Below are positions 7,725 to 15,709 of a DNA stretch of 64,000 nt, piece after piece. Within the stretch, counting starts at the first letter, position 1; the number at the start of each line of letters is the position of its first letter. Made by a program: the position numbers and the translations under genes. The DNA is taken from assembly GCF_900156125.1 (NCBI RefSeq), contig NZ_FTLX01000006.1:226405-290404 (forward strand), read 5' to 3'. The stretch is from Domibacillus enclensis. GTDB lineage: Bacteria > Bacillota > Bacilli > Bacillales > Domibacillaceae. Under the pieces are notes generated by a model. The model was not told where the DNA came from, did not search any database, and saw nothing but the letters and a program-made list of their open reading frames with translations.

Positions 7725-8726
7725 ATGGCGAAAAAATGGCTGGCAGGACTGTTATTGCTGACGGGCTGCGGTGTTCAGGAGCCGGAGCAGCCGGAAAGCG
7801 AGCGAATTCAGTCAGAAGCAGAAAACCTGGACGTTCCGTGGTCCATCGAGCAGCATGAAGACACCTTTTATATTTCCGAACGGCCCGGAACGATTGCCGA
7901 AATAGAGAATGGCGAGGTCGAGCATCAGTCGGTTCGCCTGGAGGAGCCGTTATCCGATGCGGCGGAAGCAGGATTGCTCGGCTTTGTACTGAAGCCGGAC
8001 TTTGACCAATCCAGCGAGGCGTATGCTTATTACACGTACGATCAAGAGGGTGAGCCTGTTAACCGGATTGTGACGCTGGAGCTGAATGGGGACTATTGGC
8101 GCGAAACAGAAACGGTCCTGGACGGCATTCCGTCCGGAAATGTTCACCACGGCGGCCGGCTGGAGATCGGGCCGGATGACGCACTGTACGCAACGATTGG
8201 TGATGCCTCAGACCCGGAGATTGCTCAGGACCCGGATTCTTTCAACGGGAAAATCGTGCGGATGGATGAAGCCGGTGAGATGTCAATCTTCAGCCTTGGC
8301 CACCGCAACCCGCAAGGCATCGCCTGGTCAGAAGCTGGAACAATGTACGCATCCGAGCATGGACAGTCGGCAAACGATGAAATTAATGTGATTGAAGAAG
8401 GCCGCAATTACGGCTGGCCTGATATCGAAGGAACCGAGGAAGCAGAAGGGCTTACAGCGCCGCTTGCCACGTCCGGCGCTGATGAAACGTGGGCACCGTC
8501 CGGCATGGTCTGGCATCAGGGTGAGTTGTATGCTGCGTCCCTGCGCGGTGAAGCTGTCTTGAAAATCGATCCCGAAACAGGCGATGTGACGAAGGAAATC
8601 GAAGGCTACGGACGCATCCGCGATGTGTTTTCCGACGGGGACAGCCTGTACTTCGTGACGAATAATACCGACGGGCGTGGCAACCCGGCAGAAGGTGACG
8701 ACAAGCTGTACCGGATCGCTGAATAG
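7725..8726 (+). CDS. PQQ-type soluble sugar dehydrogenase, lipoprotein
   Basis: A 333-residue beta-propeller protein of the GdhB/YliI (aldose sugar dehydrogenase) family. A very short lipoprotein signal, MAKKWLAGLLLLTGC, places the lipid-carrying cysteine at residue 15, so it should sit on the outer face of the membrane. Family blocks are NLDVPWSIE, VHHGGRLEIGPDDALYATIG, GHRNPQGIAW (catalytic His/Arg region) and ASEHGQSANDEINVI with RNYGWP. In characterised members PQQ oxidises aldoses. I chose the ATG at 7725 because the lipobox follows directly and AAAGGA precedes it; longer in-frame extensions would overlap the reductase gene. PQQ use is inferred, and the source of PQQ is unclear. Confidence 0.82.
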   Translation: MAKKWLAGLLLLTGCGVQEPEQPESERIQSEAENLDVPWSIEQHEDTFYISERPGTIAEIENGEVEHQSVRLEEPLSDAAEAGLLGFVLKPDFDQSSEAYAYYTYDQEGEPVNRIVTLELNGDYWRETETVLDGIPSGNVHHGGRLEIGPDDALYATIGDASDPEIAQDPDSFNGKIVRMDEAGEMSIFSLGHRNPQGIAWSEAGTMYASEHGQSANDEINVIEEGRNYGWPDIEGTEEAEGLTAPLATSGADETWAPSGMVWHQGELYAASLRGEAVLKIDPETGDVTKEIEGYGRIRDVFSDGDSLYFVTNNTDGRGNPAEGDDKLYRIAE

Positions 8727-8794
8727 CGCAGGCAGAATAGTTGCAGGACACACATTTTCCTCCTACTCTTAAAGAAAAGAAGGAGTGGGGAAAA

Positions 8795-9490
8795 ATGAAA
8801 GTAGAAATCTGGTCCGATTTTGCCTGCCCGTTTTGCTACATCGGCAAGCGGCGGTTTGAACAGGCAGCATCCGCATTTGGTGAAAAGGTTCAAGTGGAGT
8901 TCCGCAGCTTTGAGCTGGACGCAAATGCTCCGTTTAAGGCAGAGGAAGATATTCATACACTGTTGGCGAAAAAATACGGCATGACCCGTGACAAAGCAAA
9001 GGCGATGAACGATCAGCTGGCAGCTCAGGCGAAGGAGGCCGGTCTCGTCTTTCATATGGATACCATTATTTCCGCCAATACGCACGATGCGCACCGTCTG
9101 TCGCATTTGGCAAAGGAAAAAGGCAAAATGAACGAATTTACAGAACGAGTGCTGAAGGCGTATTTCACTGATTCTGACCATGTAGCCGATCAAACGCTGC
9201 TCGTTCATTGGGCAGAAGAAGCCGGGCTGTCCAAAGAAGAGGCACAAGCCGTATTAGATAGTCGGAAATACAGCGACAGTGTCCGGGCTGACCAGGAGGA
9301 AGCGCGTGAGATTGGCGTGGAAGGAGTGCCGTTTTTCGTTTTTAATGATAAATATGCGGTGTCCGGCGCTCAGTCAGTCGAGTCGTTTACACAGATTCTT
9401 GAAAAAGTAGCAGCGGATGAAAAAGTCTCTGCTGAAAAAACAGAATGGTGCCAGGAAGATGACTGTACGGGTGTTGACAGTGAGGACTGA
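8795..9490 (+). CDS. DsbA-family oxidoreductase (FrnE-like)
   Basis: A 231-residue thioredoxin-fold protein: MKVEIWSDFACPFCYIGKRR carries the CPFC redox motif at the end of the first strand, followed by an all-helical insert and EGVPFFVFNDKYAVSGAQS with the cis-proline loop. This order is typical of FrnE / 2-hydroxychromene-2-carboxylate isomerase-like cytoplasmic DsbA proteins. A second cysteine pair, CQEDDC, near the C-terminus resembles the extra pair of FrnE-type proteins implicated in oxidative stress resistance. No signal peptide is visible. The start at 8795 follows AAGGAGTGGGG. The -35 box for licT lies inside its 3' end. Confidence 0.85.
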   Translation: MKVEIWSDFACPFCYIGKRRFEQAASAFGEKVQVEFRSFELDANAPFKAEEDIHTLLAKKYGMTRDKAKAMNDQLAAQAKEAGLVFHMDTIISANTHDAHRLSHLAKEKGKMNEFTERVLKAYFTDSDHVADQTLLVHWAEEAGLSKEEAQAVLDSRKYSDSVRADQEEAREIGVEGVPFFVFNDKYAVSGAQSVESFTQILEKVAADEKVSAEKTEWCQEDDCTGVDSED

Positions 9491-9502
9491 GTATGGTAAA
9501 AA
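9474..9502 (+). promoter_or_regulatory. Predicted promoter of licT
   Basis: TTGACA (9474-9479, inside the end of the DsbA-like gene) and TAAAAA (9497-9502) are 17 bp apart. The -35 box is perfect and the -10 box matches four of six. The start would fall near 9509, inside the cre site and just ahead of the RAT element. Confidence 0.55.
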
Positions 9503-9505
9503 AGT

Positions 9506-9520
9506 AGTAACCGTTTACAA
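9506..9520 (-). promoter_or_regulatory. CcpA site (cre) at the licT promoter
   Basis: On the minus strand TTGTAAACGGTTACT fits WTGNAANCGNWNNCW at every fixed position. It overlaps the predicted transcription start, a repression geometry. Catabolite repression of LicT-controlled genes is established in B. subtilis. Confidence 0.7.
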
Positions 9521-9534
9521 GCGAACGTGAATCA

Positions 9535-9563
9535 GGGTTGTTACTGGTAAGCAGGCAAAACCT
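9535..9563 (+). promoter_or_regulatory. Ribonucleic antiterminator (RAT) of the LicT/SacT type
   Basis: GGGTTGTTACTGGTAAGCAG followed by GCAAAACCT matches the RAT of Bacillus bgl/lic leaders almost base for base. Its 3' end overlaps the 5' arm of the following terminator, so RNA-bound LicT would prevent termination. Confidence 0.9.
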
Positions 9564-9611
9564 GAATTTGTGCTGGGTGTTTTTTACCCGTGGGCAAATT
9601 CAGGTTTTTTT
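9559..9611 (+). terminator. LicT-controlled leader terminator
   Basis: AACCTGAATTTG (9559-9570) pairs with CAAATTCAGGTT (9595-9606), with an inner GGGT/ACCC helix and a run of T. It overlaps the RAT and lies between the promoter and licT, so licT would be autoregulated by antitermination. Confidence 0.9.
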
Positions 9612-9644
9612 GTTTCCAATAAGGCGGAGGTGTAGGAAGATCCG

Positions 9645-10505
9645 ATGGAAATCAAAAAGGTTTTTAACAATAATGTTGTGCTGACACAAAATGAAGCAGG
9701 ACAAGAAATGGTCGTCATGGGAAGAGGCCTTGCTTTTCAAAAAAAAGCGGGGGAAACGATAGAATCAAGTAAAATTGAAAAAACGTTTGTTCTCGATAAT
9801 CACGGCGTATCAGATAAAATCGGCGAACTGCTCCGGGAAGTGCCAGAAGAATACTTGACCATCGCAGACAGAATCATTTCAATGGCGAAAAAAAGCCTTG
9901 GATCAGGCATGGATGATTATGTGTATGTCGCGCTCATGGACCATATCAGCTTCGCAGTGACGCGCCATAAGCAAGGAATGGTTCTTCGCAACGCCCTGAT
10001 CTGGGAAATTAAAAAGTATTATAAGGAAGAATTTCAAATTGGCTTAAAGGCACTGGATATTATTGAAGAAGAAGCCGGCATCCGGATGGAAGAGGATGAA
10101 GCAGCATCGATCGCGCTTCACCTCGTGAACAGCCGGGTCTCCGGCGAAGGGCTGGATTCAGCCGTTCAAATTGTCAAAGTCGTCAATGATACGTTAAATA
10201 TTGTGAAATATCATTATAAAATGGAAATTGATGAAACTTCGATTAATTATGAGCGTTTTCTAACCCATCTTCGCTTTTTTGCCATTCGCCTTGTCCGCCG
10301 GGAAAAGACAGACAGCGTTCCTGGTGATGACTTTATGTTTACACAGGTTCAGTCGCGCTATCCGGATGCCTTTGCCTGCAGCGAAAAAGTTGCATCTTAT
10401 GTGGAGAAAACGTTCAACTGGCCGATTTCAACAGATGAAAAGGTGTATTTGACCGTTCATATTCACCGCGTCACGTCGAGACAGGAATTAAACCGGCAGG
10501 GCTGA
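9645..10505 (+). CDS. licT: BglG/LicT-family transcriptional antiterminator
   Basis: A 286-residue antiterminator. Residues 1-55 form the CAT RNA-binding domain (NNNVVLTQNEAGQEMVVMGR, GLAFQKK), followed by two PTS regulation domains. The phosphorylatable histidines of B. subtilis LicT align with H100 and H159 (PRD1) and H208 and H272/H274 (PRD2). The protein should bind RAT RNA when beta-glucoside PTS flux relieves PRD1 phosphorylation. It has its own promoter, cre site, RAT and terminator. Unusually, no beta-glucoside permease or glucosidase follows: the next gene is convergent and starts its stop codon at the adjacent base. It therefore presumably acts on targets elsewhere. Confidence 0.92.
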   Translation: MEIKKVFNNNVVLTQNEAGQEMVVMGRGLAFQKKAGETIESSKIEKTFVLDNHGVSDKIGELLREVPEEYLTIADRIISMAKKSLGSGMDDYVYVALMDHISFAVTRHKQGMVLRNALIWEIKKYYKEEFQIGLKALDIIEEEAGIRMEEDEAASIALHLVNSRVSGEGLDSAVQIVKVVNDTLNIVKYHYKMEIDETSINYERFLTHLRFFAIRLVRREKTDSVPGDDFMFTQVQSRYPDAFACSEKVASYVEKTFNWPISTDEKVYLTVHIHRVTSRQELNRQG

Positions 10506-11960
10506 TTAAAGGCTGAAAAGACCGGGTGCAATGGAACGCGCGCAATGAATGCCGCTGGCGGTTGCCCCGATCGTGCCGCCGCCTGGAAAAATCGAATCCC
10601 CGCACAGCCACAAGTTCGGCAGGCCGGAGCGGTGGGATAGGGATCCGAATAAGGCGTGATGAGCCGTTTGTGGAAAGCCGCCGACAAATCCATTTGGCCG
10701 CAGCGTATACCGCTCCCACGCTTTAGGTGCACCGGTTTCCATCGCCAGAATCGCCTGGCGGAAATCCGGATAAACGGTTTCAATTAATGACAGCATCTTT
10801 TCCGTGAGCTCCGTTTTGTAAGCATCATACTGCTCCTTTGATTGCCAGTGTTCTGGTGCAGAATGGGTGGAAACGGTCATTGTCCGCTTGCCTGCCGCTG
10901 CCCGAAGCCGGTCATCTTTAGCGGAGATCGACATAAAGAGATGACCTCCCTCACTCATTGAATGAGCGGAGATTTGCTGAAAAAGCGGAAATGAAGCCGG
11001 AATGTGAGCGTCATCCAGTGTGAAATAAAGTGTGTGTGTCACCCATGTCGGAACGTCTGCCATTTTCCGGTGCCGTCCGGACAGTCCTTCTATAAGAGAG
11101 GGAAGCAGCTGAATGGCGCCGTTAAACACAATATGCTCTGCTCGATACTCGTTGCCGCGGTGATCTTTAGCGACCCAGCAGCGGTCTTTTTTAATGGACA
11201 CAATGCGGCGGTTTTTCTTCAGTGTGCCGCCGTTTTCACGAATCGATTCGGCTAGTGTTTCGGCTGCACGGTACAAGCCGCCGTCCACGTAGTACGCGCC
11301 CTCATGATAAATATCAAGTGCGGTTGCCGCCATTAAATAAGAAACGTCACAGGAAGTGGTCTGCATGCTGTCAATCAGCTGGCCGTCCAGCAGCTGAATA
11401 AACGCCGTTTCCTGCTCGAGGCCATGTGCCTGTAGCCGGTCGAAAAGGGTCAGGCGGGCAAAAGGCGCAAGCTTCATGTGAGGTGGCCGAAGAAAAGCAG
11501 CTAAATAAGCCCACTCCCGGGTAGTCTTCGGCGGCAGGGCAGGCAGCGGCTTCATCAACGTCCGGATCACAGCAGCTGTTTTCCATAGTTCATCATAGAA
11601 AGAGCGGATCCGGTCTGCTGCATCCGGAAAATGCCCACAGATGGAGTCGAGATGCTTGCGCCGGTCGCGAAAATACGTCATCGTCTGTCCTGGAAAATGA
11701 AGCGTCATCACGTCATCCAGCAGGCGTACCGGCACCTGCTTGCCGAGCAGCCGGAGCACCCGGTCATGGAGGCCGCCCTGTTCAAATCCCATGCCCAGTG
11801 TGGCACCGACGGGAAACAGCGTATCGCGGCGCTGAAACTTCCCGGCACAGCCGCCCCACTCTGTTGAAGCCTCTACGACGGTCACGTCATGTCTGGTTTT
11901 CGCCAACAGCGCGGCGGCTGTTAATCCGCCGATGCCGCCGCCGATGATAAGTGTATGCAT
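10506..11960 (-). CDS. CrtI/phytoene desaturase-like FAD-dependent oxidoreductase
   Basis: A 484-residue flavoprotein. The N-terminal MHTLIIGGGIGGLTAAALLA is the dinucleotide-binding GxGxxG, followed by VVEASTEWGGCAGKF. The C-terminal LWLCGDSIFPGGGTIGATAS is the FAD-binding signature of carotenoid desaturases/isomerases and related amine-oxidase-like enzymes. The family desaturates or isomerises carotenoids, but members standing alone, like this one, often have unknown substrates. No crtB, crtE or crtM-type gene is nearby. The start at 11960 has AAAGAGG upstream. Its stop abuts that of convergent licT with no room for a terminator. Confidence 0.75.
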   Translation of the reverse strand: MHTLIIGGGIGGLTAAALLAKTRHDVTVVEASTEWGGCAGKFQRRDTLFPVGATLGMGFEQGGLHDRVLRLLGKQVPVRLLDDVMTLHFPGQTMTYFRDRRKHLDSICGHFPDAADRIRSFYDELWKTAAVIRTLMKPLPALPPKTTREWAYLAAFLRPPHMKLAPFARLTLFDRLQAHGLEQETAFIQLLDGQLIDSMQTTSCDVSYLMAATALDIYHEGAYYVDGGLYRAAETLAESIRENGGTLKKNRRIVSIKKDRCWVAKDHRGNEYRAEHIVFNGAIQLLPSLIEGLSGRHRKMADVPTWVTHTLYFTLDDAHIPASFPLFQQISAHSMSEGGHLFMSISAKDDRLRAAAGKRTMTVSTHSAPEHWQSKEQYDAYKTELTEKMLSLIETVYPDFRQAILAMETGAPKAWERYTLRPNGFVGGFPQTAHHALFGSLSHRSGLPNLWLCGDSIFPGGGTIGATASGIHCARSIAPGLFSL

Positions 11961-12041
11961 ACGAAACCACCTCTTTTCTTTAGTTTGCAGAAAGAGGATG
12001 AATCATGCAATTTTGAATTTGTTTAAAAGGAGAGCCGCTTT

Positions 12042-12617
12042 ATGAAATATGCGCTGCTTGGTGATTTGCATTCAAGTATAGAAGATACAAAGGCGGTTCT
12101 GCATCATATCCACCGCTGCGCCCCGGGTGCGGACATTATCGGTCTCGGTGACCTGTATGAATGTACCGTCGGCAAGCGCAAGGCCGAAACGATGCGGAAC
12201 TGCCCGGTGGAAAAAGCCGCCATCCGGTCGGAAGCGTTTGATCAGCTGTTGACGTTTCCGTCTGTGCGGGGCAATCAGGAAGAACGAATTATGAAGGTAA
12301 CCGGAACAAATGAGTTCAGCAAGCTGCCGGAGAAAATGATCATTGATGGGGCAGTCCTCATTCACGGCCATCAATGGAAGTGGACGGCGGACTGGCTGCC
12401 TCTTGTACCGAAAATCGATCCGCCACTCCTGTTTTTCGGCCACAGTCATGAAGCAGCGCTATACCGAAAAAAGAACCGGCTGCCGTTTGAATACGGAAAA
12501 CCGGTTGTGTTAAAGAAAAAGCGTTATGCTATTAACGCGGGCGCCGTCTGGGGCTCGCGTGAATGGGTGCTGTACGACGCAGCGGCCCGGACGGTCACGT
12601 TTATGAAAGCCGATTGA
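12042..12617 (+). CDS. Calcineurin-like metallophosphoesterase
   Basis: A 191-residue enzyme with all five metal-binding blocks in order: GDLHS (residues 7-11), GLGDLYE, RGNQEE, IHGHQW and FGHSHE. These ligate two metal ions in the calcineurin-like/YfcE-type phosphodiesterase fold. GNQE replaces the usual GNHE, which is a conservative difference that might affect leaving-group protonation. The substrate is unknown; relatives hydrolyse phosphodiesters or dinucleotide polyphosphates. It is divergent from the CrtI-like gene, and its stop directly abuts that of the convergent AEC transporter. Confidence 0.85.
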   Translation: MKYALLGDLHSSIEDTKAVLHHIHRCAPGADIIGLGDLYECTVGKRKAETMRNCPVEKAAIRSEAFDQLLTFPSVRGNQEERIMKVTGTNEFSKLPEKMIIDGAVLIHGHQWKWTADWLPLVPKIDPPLLFFGHSHEAALYRKKNRLPFEYGKPVVLKKKRYAINAGAVWGSREWVLYDAAARTVTFMKAD

Positions 12618-13523
12618 TTAAACGCCGAGAAAAAACAGCACGAGCGGAATCGTTAAAATGCTCAAAATCGTCGTAATCAATGTTGTAAACGAAACGAGGT
12701 CCGGCTCTGTGCCGAATTGAATCGCAAACATTGTCGTGTTCGCTGCAGCCGGCATCGCCGCCAGTAAAATCATGACGTCCCGCAGCAGGTCATTGACTGG
12801 AAGAAACGAAACGATCACAACGGCAAGAAGCGGAGAAACAGCCATGCGGATGACCGCGACGGCATTCACATATTTGTACGCGACTCGTTTTGTCGCGATT
12901 ACCGCCAGCTGCATGCCAAGCACAATCATGACAGTCGGGATCGATGCATCGGCGACAAGGCTGATCGCGTCCATAAAGGTAGGCGGGATGTTAATGTGCA
13001 GCAGCTGCAGGACGACACCGAGAATCGCGCCATGCAGCACCGGCATCCGGATCACCCGCTGCAGCGACTGCTTCAGTGTCGTTTCTTCTTCGCCGCCGAA
13101 TGACGCAGCAAACAAGCCGATTGTATTCATTAAAAAGGCCTGAAACACCATAATAATAACCGCATAATCAAATCCTGCAGCGCCAAAAGCGAACAGGACA
13201 ACCGGTGCGCCGTAGTTGCCGCTGTTCATAAACACGCCGCCGAGAATCATTGCCGCCATTTTTTGGCGGGTCGCTTTCATCAATAAACCGGTGATTAGAA
13301 CAATGACGATTAAAGAAAAAGATAAAATAAGACAGAAAGCTATTATGTATACATATTCCATGGTCAATTCATTTGCATAAAAGGTTCTAAACGCCAAAAA
13401 AGGTGACATTAAGTAAAGAGCCGCCATTGAAATCGATCGAATATCGAACCCGATCCACTTCTGTCCGATGTACCCGGTGAAAAAAATAAGAAAAGCCGGC
13501 AGAACAATCATTAATAAGTCCAA
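12618..13523 (-). CDS. AEC-family (auxin efflux carrier-like) permease
   Basis: A 301-residue membrane protein with about ten hydrophobic segments arranged as two five-helix halves. Blocks such as MNSGNYGAPVVLFAFG (residues 100-115) and LLAAMPAAANTTMFAIQFG near the end are typical of bacterial AEC transporters, which carry malate, malonate and other organic anions. The start is a TTG at 13523 with GGAG 11 nt upstream; the alternative ATG at 13511 has no ribosome site. Substrate cannot be assigned. Confidence 0.83.
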   Translation of the reverse strand: MDLLMIVLPAFLIFFTGYIGQKWIGFDIRSISMAALYLMSPFLAFRTFYANELTMEYVYIIAFCLILSFSLIVIVLITGLLMKATRQKMAAMILGGVFMNSGNYGAPVVLFAFGAAGFDYAVIIMVFQAFLMNTIGLFAASFGGEEETTLKQSLQRVIRMPVLHGAILGVVLQLLHINIPPTFMDAISLVADASIPTVMIVLGMQLAVIATKRVAYKYVNAVAVIRMAVSPLLAVVIVSFLPVNDLLRDVMILLAAMPAAANTTMFAIQFGTEPDLVSFTTLITTILSILTIPLVLFFLGV

Positions 13524-13686
13524 AAAGGTTTCATCTCCATCTCCAATGAATCTCTTCTCCTCATCATATCAAACTTTTTCAAGACAAAACAGACGGATTT
13601 CCAGTTATTTCTATAGTCGGATTGATTTATTTCGTGTACAATACATCATGTTGTTTTTTTAGGAATAGAAACAAATTATCTGAAAA

Positions 13687-13702
13687 AACCGACTAGTCGG
13701 TT
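13687..13702. promoter_or_regulatory. Perfect 16-bp palindrome, candidate TetR-type operator
   Basis: AACCGACTAGTCGGTT is a perfect palindrome in an AT-rich leader, 13 bp before the AGCTGGAGGAA ribosome site of the acetate-transporter-like gene. TACAAT at 13637-13642 could be the -10 box upstream, placing the palindrome just inside the transcript. Its form resembles TetR-family operators, but no such regulator is encoded here. Confidence 0.5.
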
Positions 13703-13724
13703 AAAAATAGAGCTGGAGGAACGT

Positions 13725-14372
13725 ATGAACGAAACAAAAGAAGTAAAAGTAGTAACGGCTGATCCGTCGGCGATTGGCTTGTTTGGTTTGGCGATGGTCA
13801 CACTGGTTGCCTCGTCTCAAAAGCTTGGATGGACGGAAGGCTTGTCATTAGTCATTCCGTGGGCGATTTTCCTGGGCGGCATCGCTCAGTTTTATGCGTC
13901 GATTCTGGATGCCAAGCTGAATAATACATTTGGTGCAACGGCCTTTGCGGCGTACGGCCTTTTCTGGATGGGCGTCAGCATGTCCTGGCTGATGAACCTG
14001 GGCGTGTTTGGCCAAATTCTGCAGTCCAATGCCGATATGCATCAGCTCGGCTTTGCGTTCATTGGCTATCTTATTTTCACTGTATTTATGACGATCGGTG
14101 CACTGGAAACTAATAAAGTATTGTTTATCATTTTCTTTTTGATCGACTTCTTGTTTATCGGGCTGTCACTAAGTTCGCTCGGCATCATGGAGCACGCCAT
14201 GCATCAGCTGGCCGCGTATTCCGAGCTGCTCATTTCTTTGTTCTCGTTTTACGGAGCAGCTGCAGCGGTATTAAACAAACACTTCGGACGTGAATTCCTG
14301 CCGGTTGGCAAGCCGTTCGGCATCATTCGCAAAGGCTCTGCCCGAAAGGCACCGTCTAAACGGGTGATCTAA
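13725..14372 (+). CDS. GPR1/FUN34/YaaH (AceTr) family acetate-type transporter
   Basis: A 215-residue protein with six hydrophobic segments. DPSAIGLFGLAMVTLVAS near the N-terminus corresponds to the family NPAPLGLxGF motif, and AKLNNTFGATAFAAYGLFWM matches the second family block. Characterised relatives such as E. coli SatP move acetate or succinate with protons. The motif begins with D rather than N, a small departure. The gene follows an AT-rich leader with a perfect palindromic operator-like site and ends in a terminator, so it is a single-gene unit. Confidence 0.85.
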   Translation: MNETKEVKVVTADPSAIGLFGLAMVTLVASSQKLGWTEGLSLVIPWAIFLGGIAQFYASILDAKLNNTFGATAFAAYGLFWMGVSMSWLMNLGVFGQILQSNADMHQLGFAFIGYLIFTVFMTIGALETNKVLFIIFFLIDFLFIGLSLSSLGIMEHAMHQLAAYSELLISLFSFYGAAAAVLNKHFGREFLPVGKPFGIIRKGSARKAPSKRVI

Positions 14373-14383
14373 CAAAATGCTTT

Positions 14384-14413
14384 GCCCGCCATTAAACCGG
14401 CGGGCTTTTTTTT
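14384..14413 (+). terminator. Intrinsic terminator
   Basis: GCCCGCC (14384-14390) and GGCGGGC (14399-14405) form a strong stem followed by eight T. Confidence 0.92.
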
Positions 14414-14465
14414 GCAGAGAGAAAGGGCTATAATGGGGGCATTGAGAAGGAATGGGGTGATTCGG

Positions 14466-15227
14466 ATGGATGCGTTGATGGAAAAGCAGTATGACATCAT
14501 GGACGTCAGCCTGCTTGCGGGGAAGATTATGCTAGAAAGCGGCGCGGAAACGTACCGGGTGGAAGACACAATGATGCGGATCGCCCTGTCGTATGGCATT
14601 GAGGAGTCACACAGCTTTGTGACGCCGACGGGCATTATGTTTTCCATTGAAACCGATGAGCCGACAAAAACGAAATTAATGAGAATTTCCAGCCGGACCA
14701 CGGATTTATATAAGGTGAGCGCAGTAAACGCCATTTCAAGGCGGATCAGCGCAGGAGAATTGACCATTTCAGCCGCTTATAAGGAGCTGAAGTCGATTCA
14801 AAAAGCACCGATGTTTTTTTCATTTCTCATTCAAATTGCAGCGGCGGCTTCAACGAGCGGCTGTTTTGTTATTTTGCTGAAGGGATCATGGGACAATGTC
14901 CTCCCGGCGATGCTGGCTGGCGCTCTCGCTTACTTTCTTGTGCTGAAAGTGGCAGATATTGTGCCAACGATGTTTTTCTCGGAATTTATTGCGGCGCTGG
15001 CTGGTGGTGCAACGGCGTACTTTCTTTTTTCGCTCGGCTTTGGCAGCGACCTGGACCGGATCATCGTGGGCACGCTCATTCCGCTAGTGCCGGGCTTGCT
15101 CATTACGAACGCCGTCCGTGATTTGATGGCGGGTCATTTTATATCCGGTCTGGCCAAAGGAGCAGAAGCACTTTTGACGGCGCTCGCCATCGGAACCGGC
15201 ATCGCGGTTGTCATGACGCTTATTTAA
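14466..15227 (+). CDS. Threonine/serine exporter ThrE-like, N-terminal half (YjjP type)
   Basis: A 253-residue protein with the cytoplasmic N-terminal block LLAGKIMLESGAETYRVEDT, typical of the ThrE/YjjP (DUF1212) family, then about five membrane helices. In two-gene systems this large subunit pairs with a small YjjB-type subunit, and the next gene is exactly that. C. glutamicum ThrE exports threonine and serine; substrates here are inferred. I chose the ATG at 14466 (AAGGAATGGGG, 8-nt spacing). An ATG at 14433 overlaps a TATAAT (14429-14434) that is probably the promoter -10. Confidence 0.85.
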   Translation: MDALMEKQYDIMDVSLLAGKIMLESGAETYRVEDTMMRIALSYGIEESHSFVTPTGIMFSIETDEPTKTKLMRISSRTTDLYKVSAVNAISRRISAGELTISAAYKELKSIQKAPMFFSFLIQIAAAASTSGCFVILLKGSWDNVLPAMLAGALAYFLVLKVADIVPTMFFSEFIAALAGGATAYFLFSLGFGSDLDRIIVGTLIPLVPGLLITNAVRDLMAGHFISGLAKGAEALLTALAIGTGIAVVMTLI

Positions 15228-15242
15228 CAGGGAGGTGCAGGC

Positions 15243-15686
15243 GTGACCATTATAACCAATATGCTGTTCAGCTTTTTAGCGGCGGCAAGCTTCGGGATTA
15301 TGTTTAACGTGCCGAAAAGCCTGCTGCTTAAATGTGGAACCGTCGGCATGGCCGGCTGGATGGTCTATTATTTTTTATCTGAAAATCAAGTCGATCCGCT
15401 GCTTTCAACAGTTGCGGCGGCGTTTACCATTGCGTTGATTGGCCATATATATGCACGAGTGTATAAAACGCCAGTTATTATTTTTACGATCGCCGGCATT
15501 ATTCCGCTCGTCCCGGGAGGCACTGCGTACCGGGCGATGCGCTCCTTTGTCCAAAATGATTACAACACAGCGATCAATTTGGCTGCCAAGGCATTTATGA
15601 TTTCAGGCTCGATTGCACTCGGCTTGATTTTATCCGACGTCCTTTACCAGCTGATTCTCAGAAGAAAAGTGCCTGCTTCAAAGTAA
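15243..15686 (+). CDS. Threonine/serine exporter ThrE-like, C-terminal half (YjjB type)
   Basis: A 147-residue membrane protein with four or five helices. TIAGIIPLVPGGTAYRAM is the conserved loop shared with the C-terminal part of fused ThrE proteins (DUF3815/YjjB). It starts at a GTG 15 bp after the larger subunit with GGGAGGTG upstream, so the two halves are translated as a pair. Together they would form one amino-acid exporter. Confidence 0.86.
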   Translation: MTIITNMLFSFLAAASFGIMFNVPKSLLLKCGTVGMAGWMVYYFLSENQVDPLLSTVAAAFTIALIGHIYARVYKTPVIIFTIAGIIPLVPGGTAYRAMRSFVQNDYNTAINLAAKAFMISGSIALGLILSDVLYQLILRRKVPASK

Positions 15687-15709
15687 CAGGCAAAGAAAGA
15701 AGGGGCATT

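Noticed and set aside
10506..11960. Carotenoid biosynthesis cluster
   Set aside because: Only a single CrtI-like enzyme is present; no prenyl synthase or phytoene/dehydrosqualene synthase in the surrounding genes.
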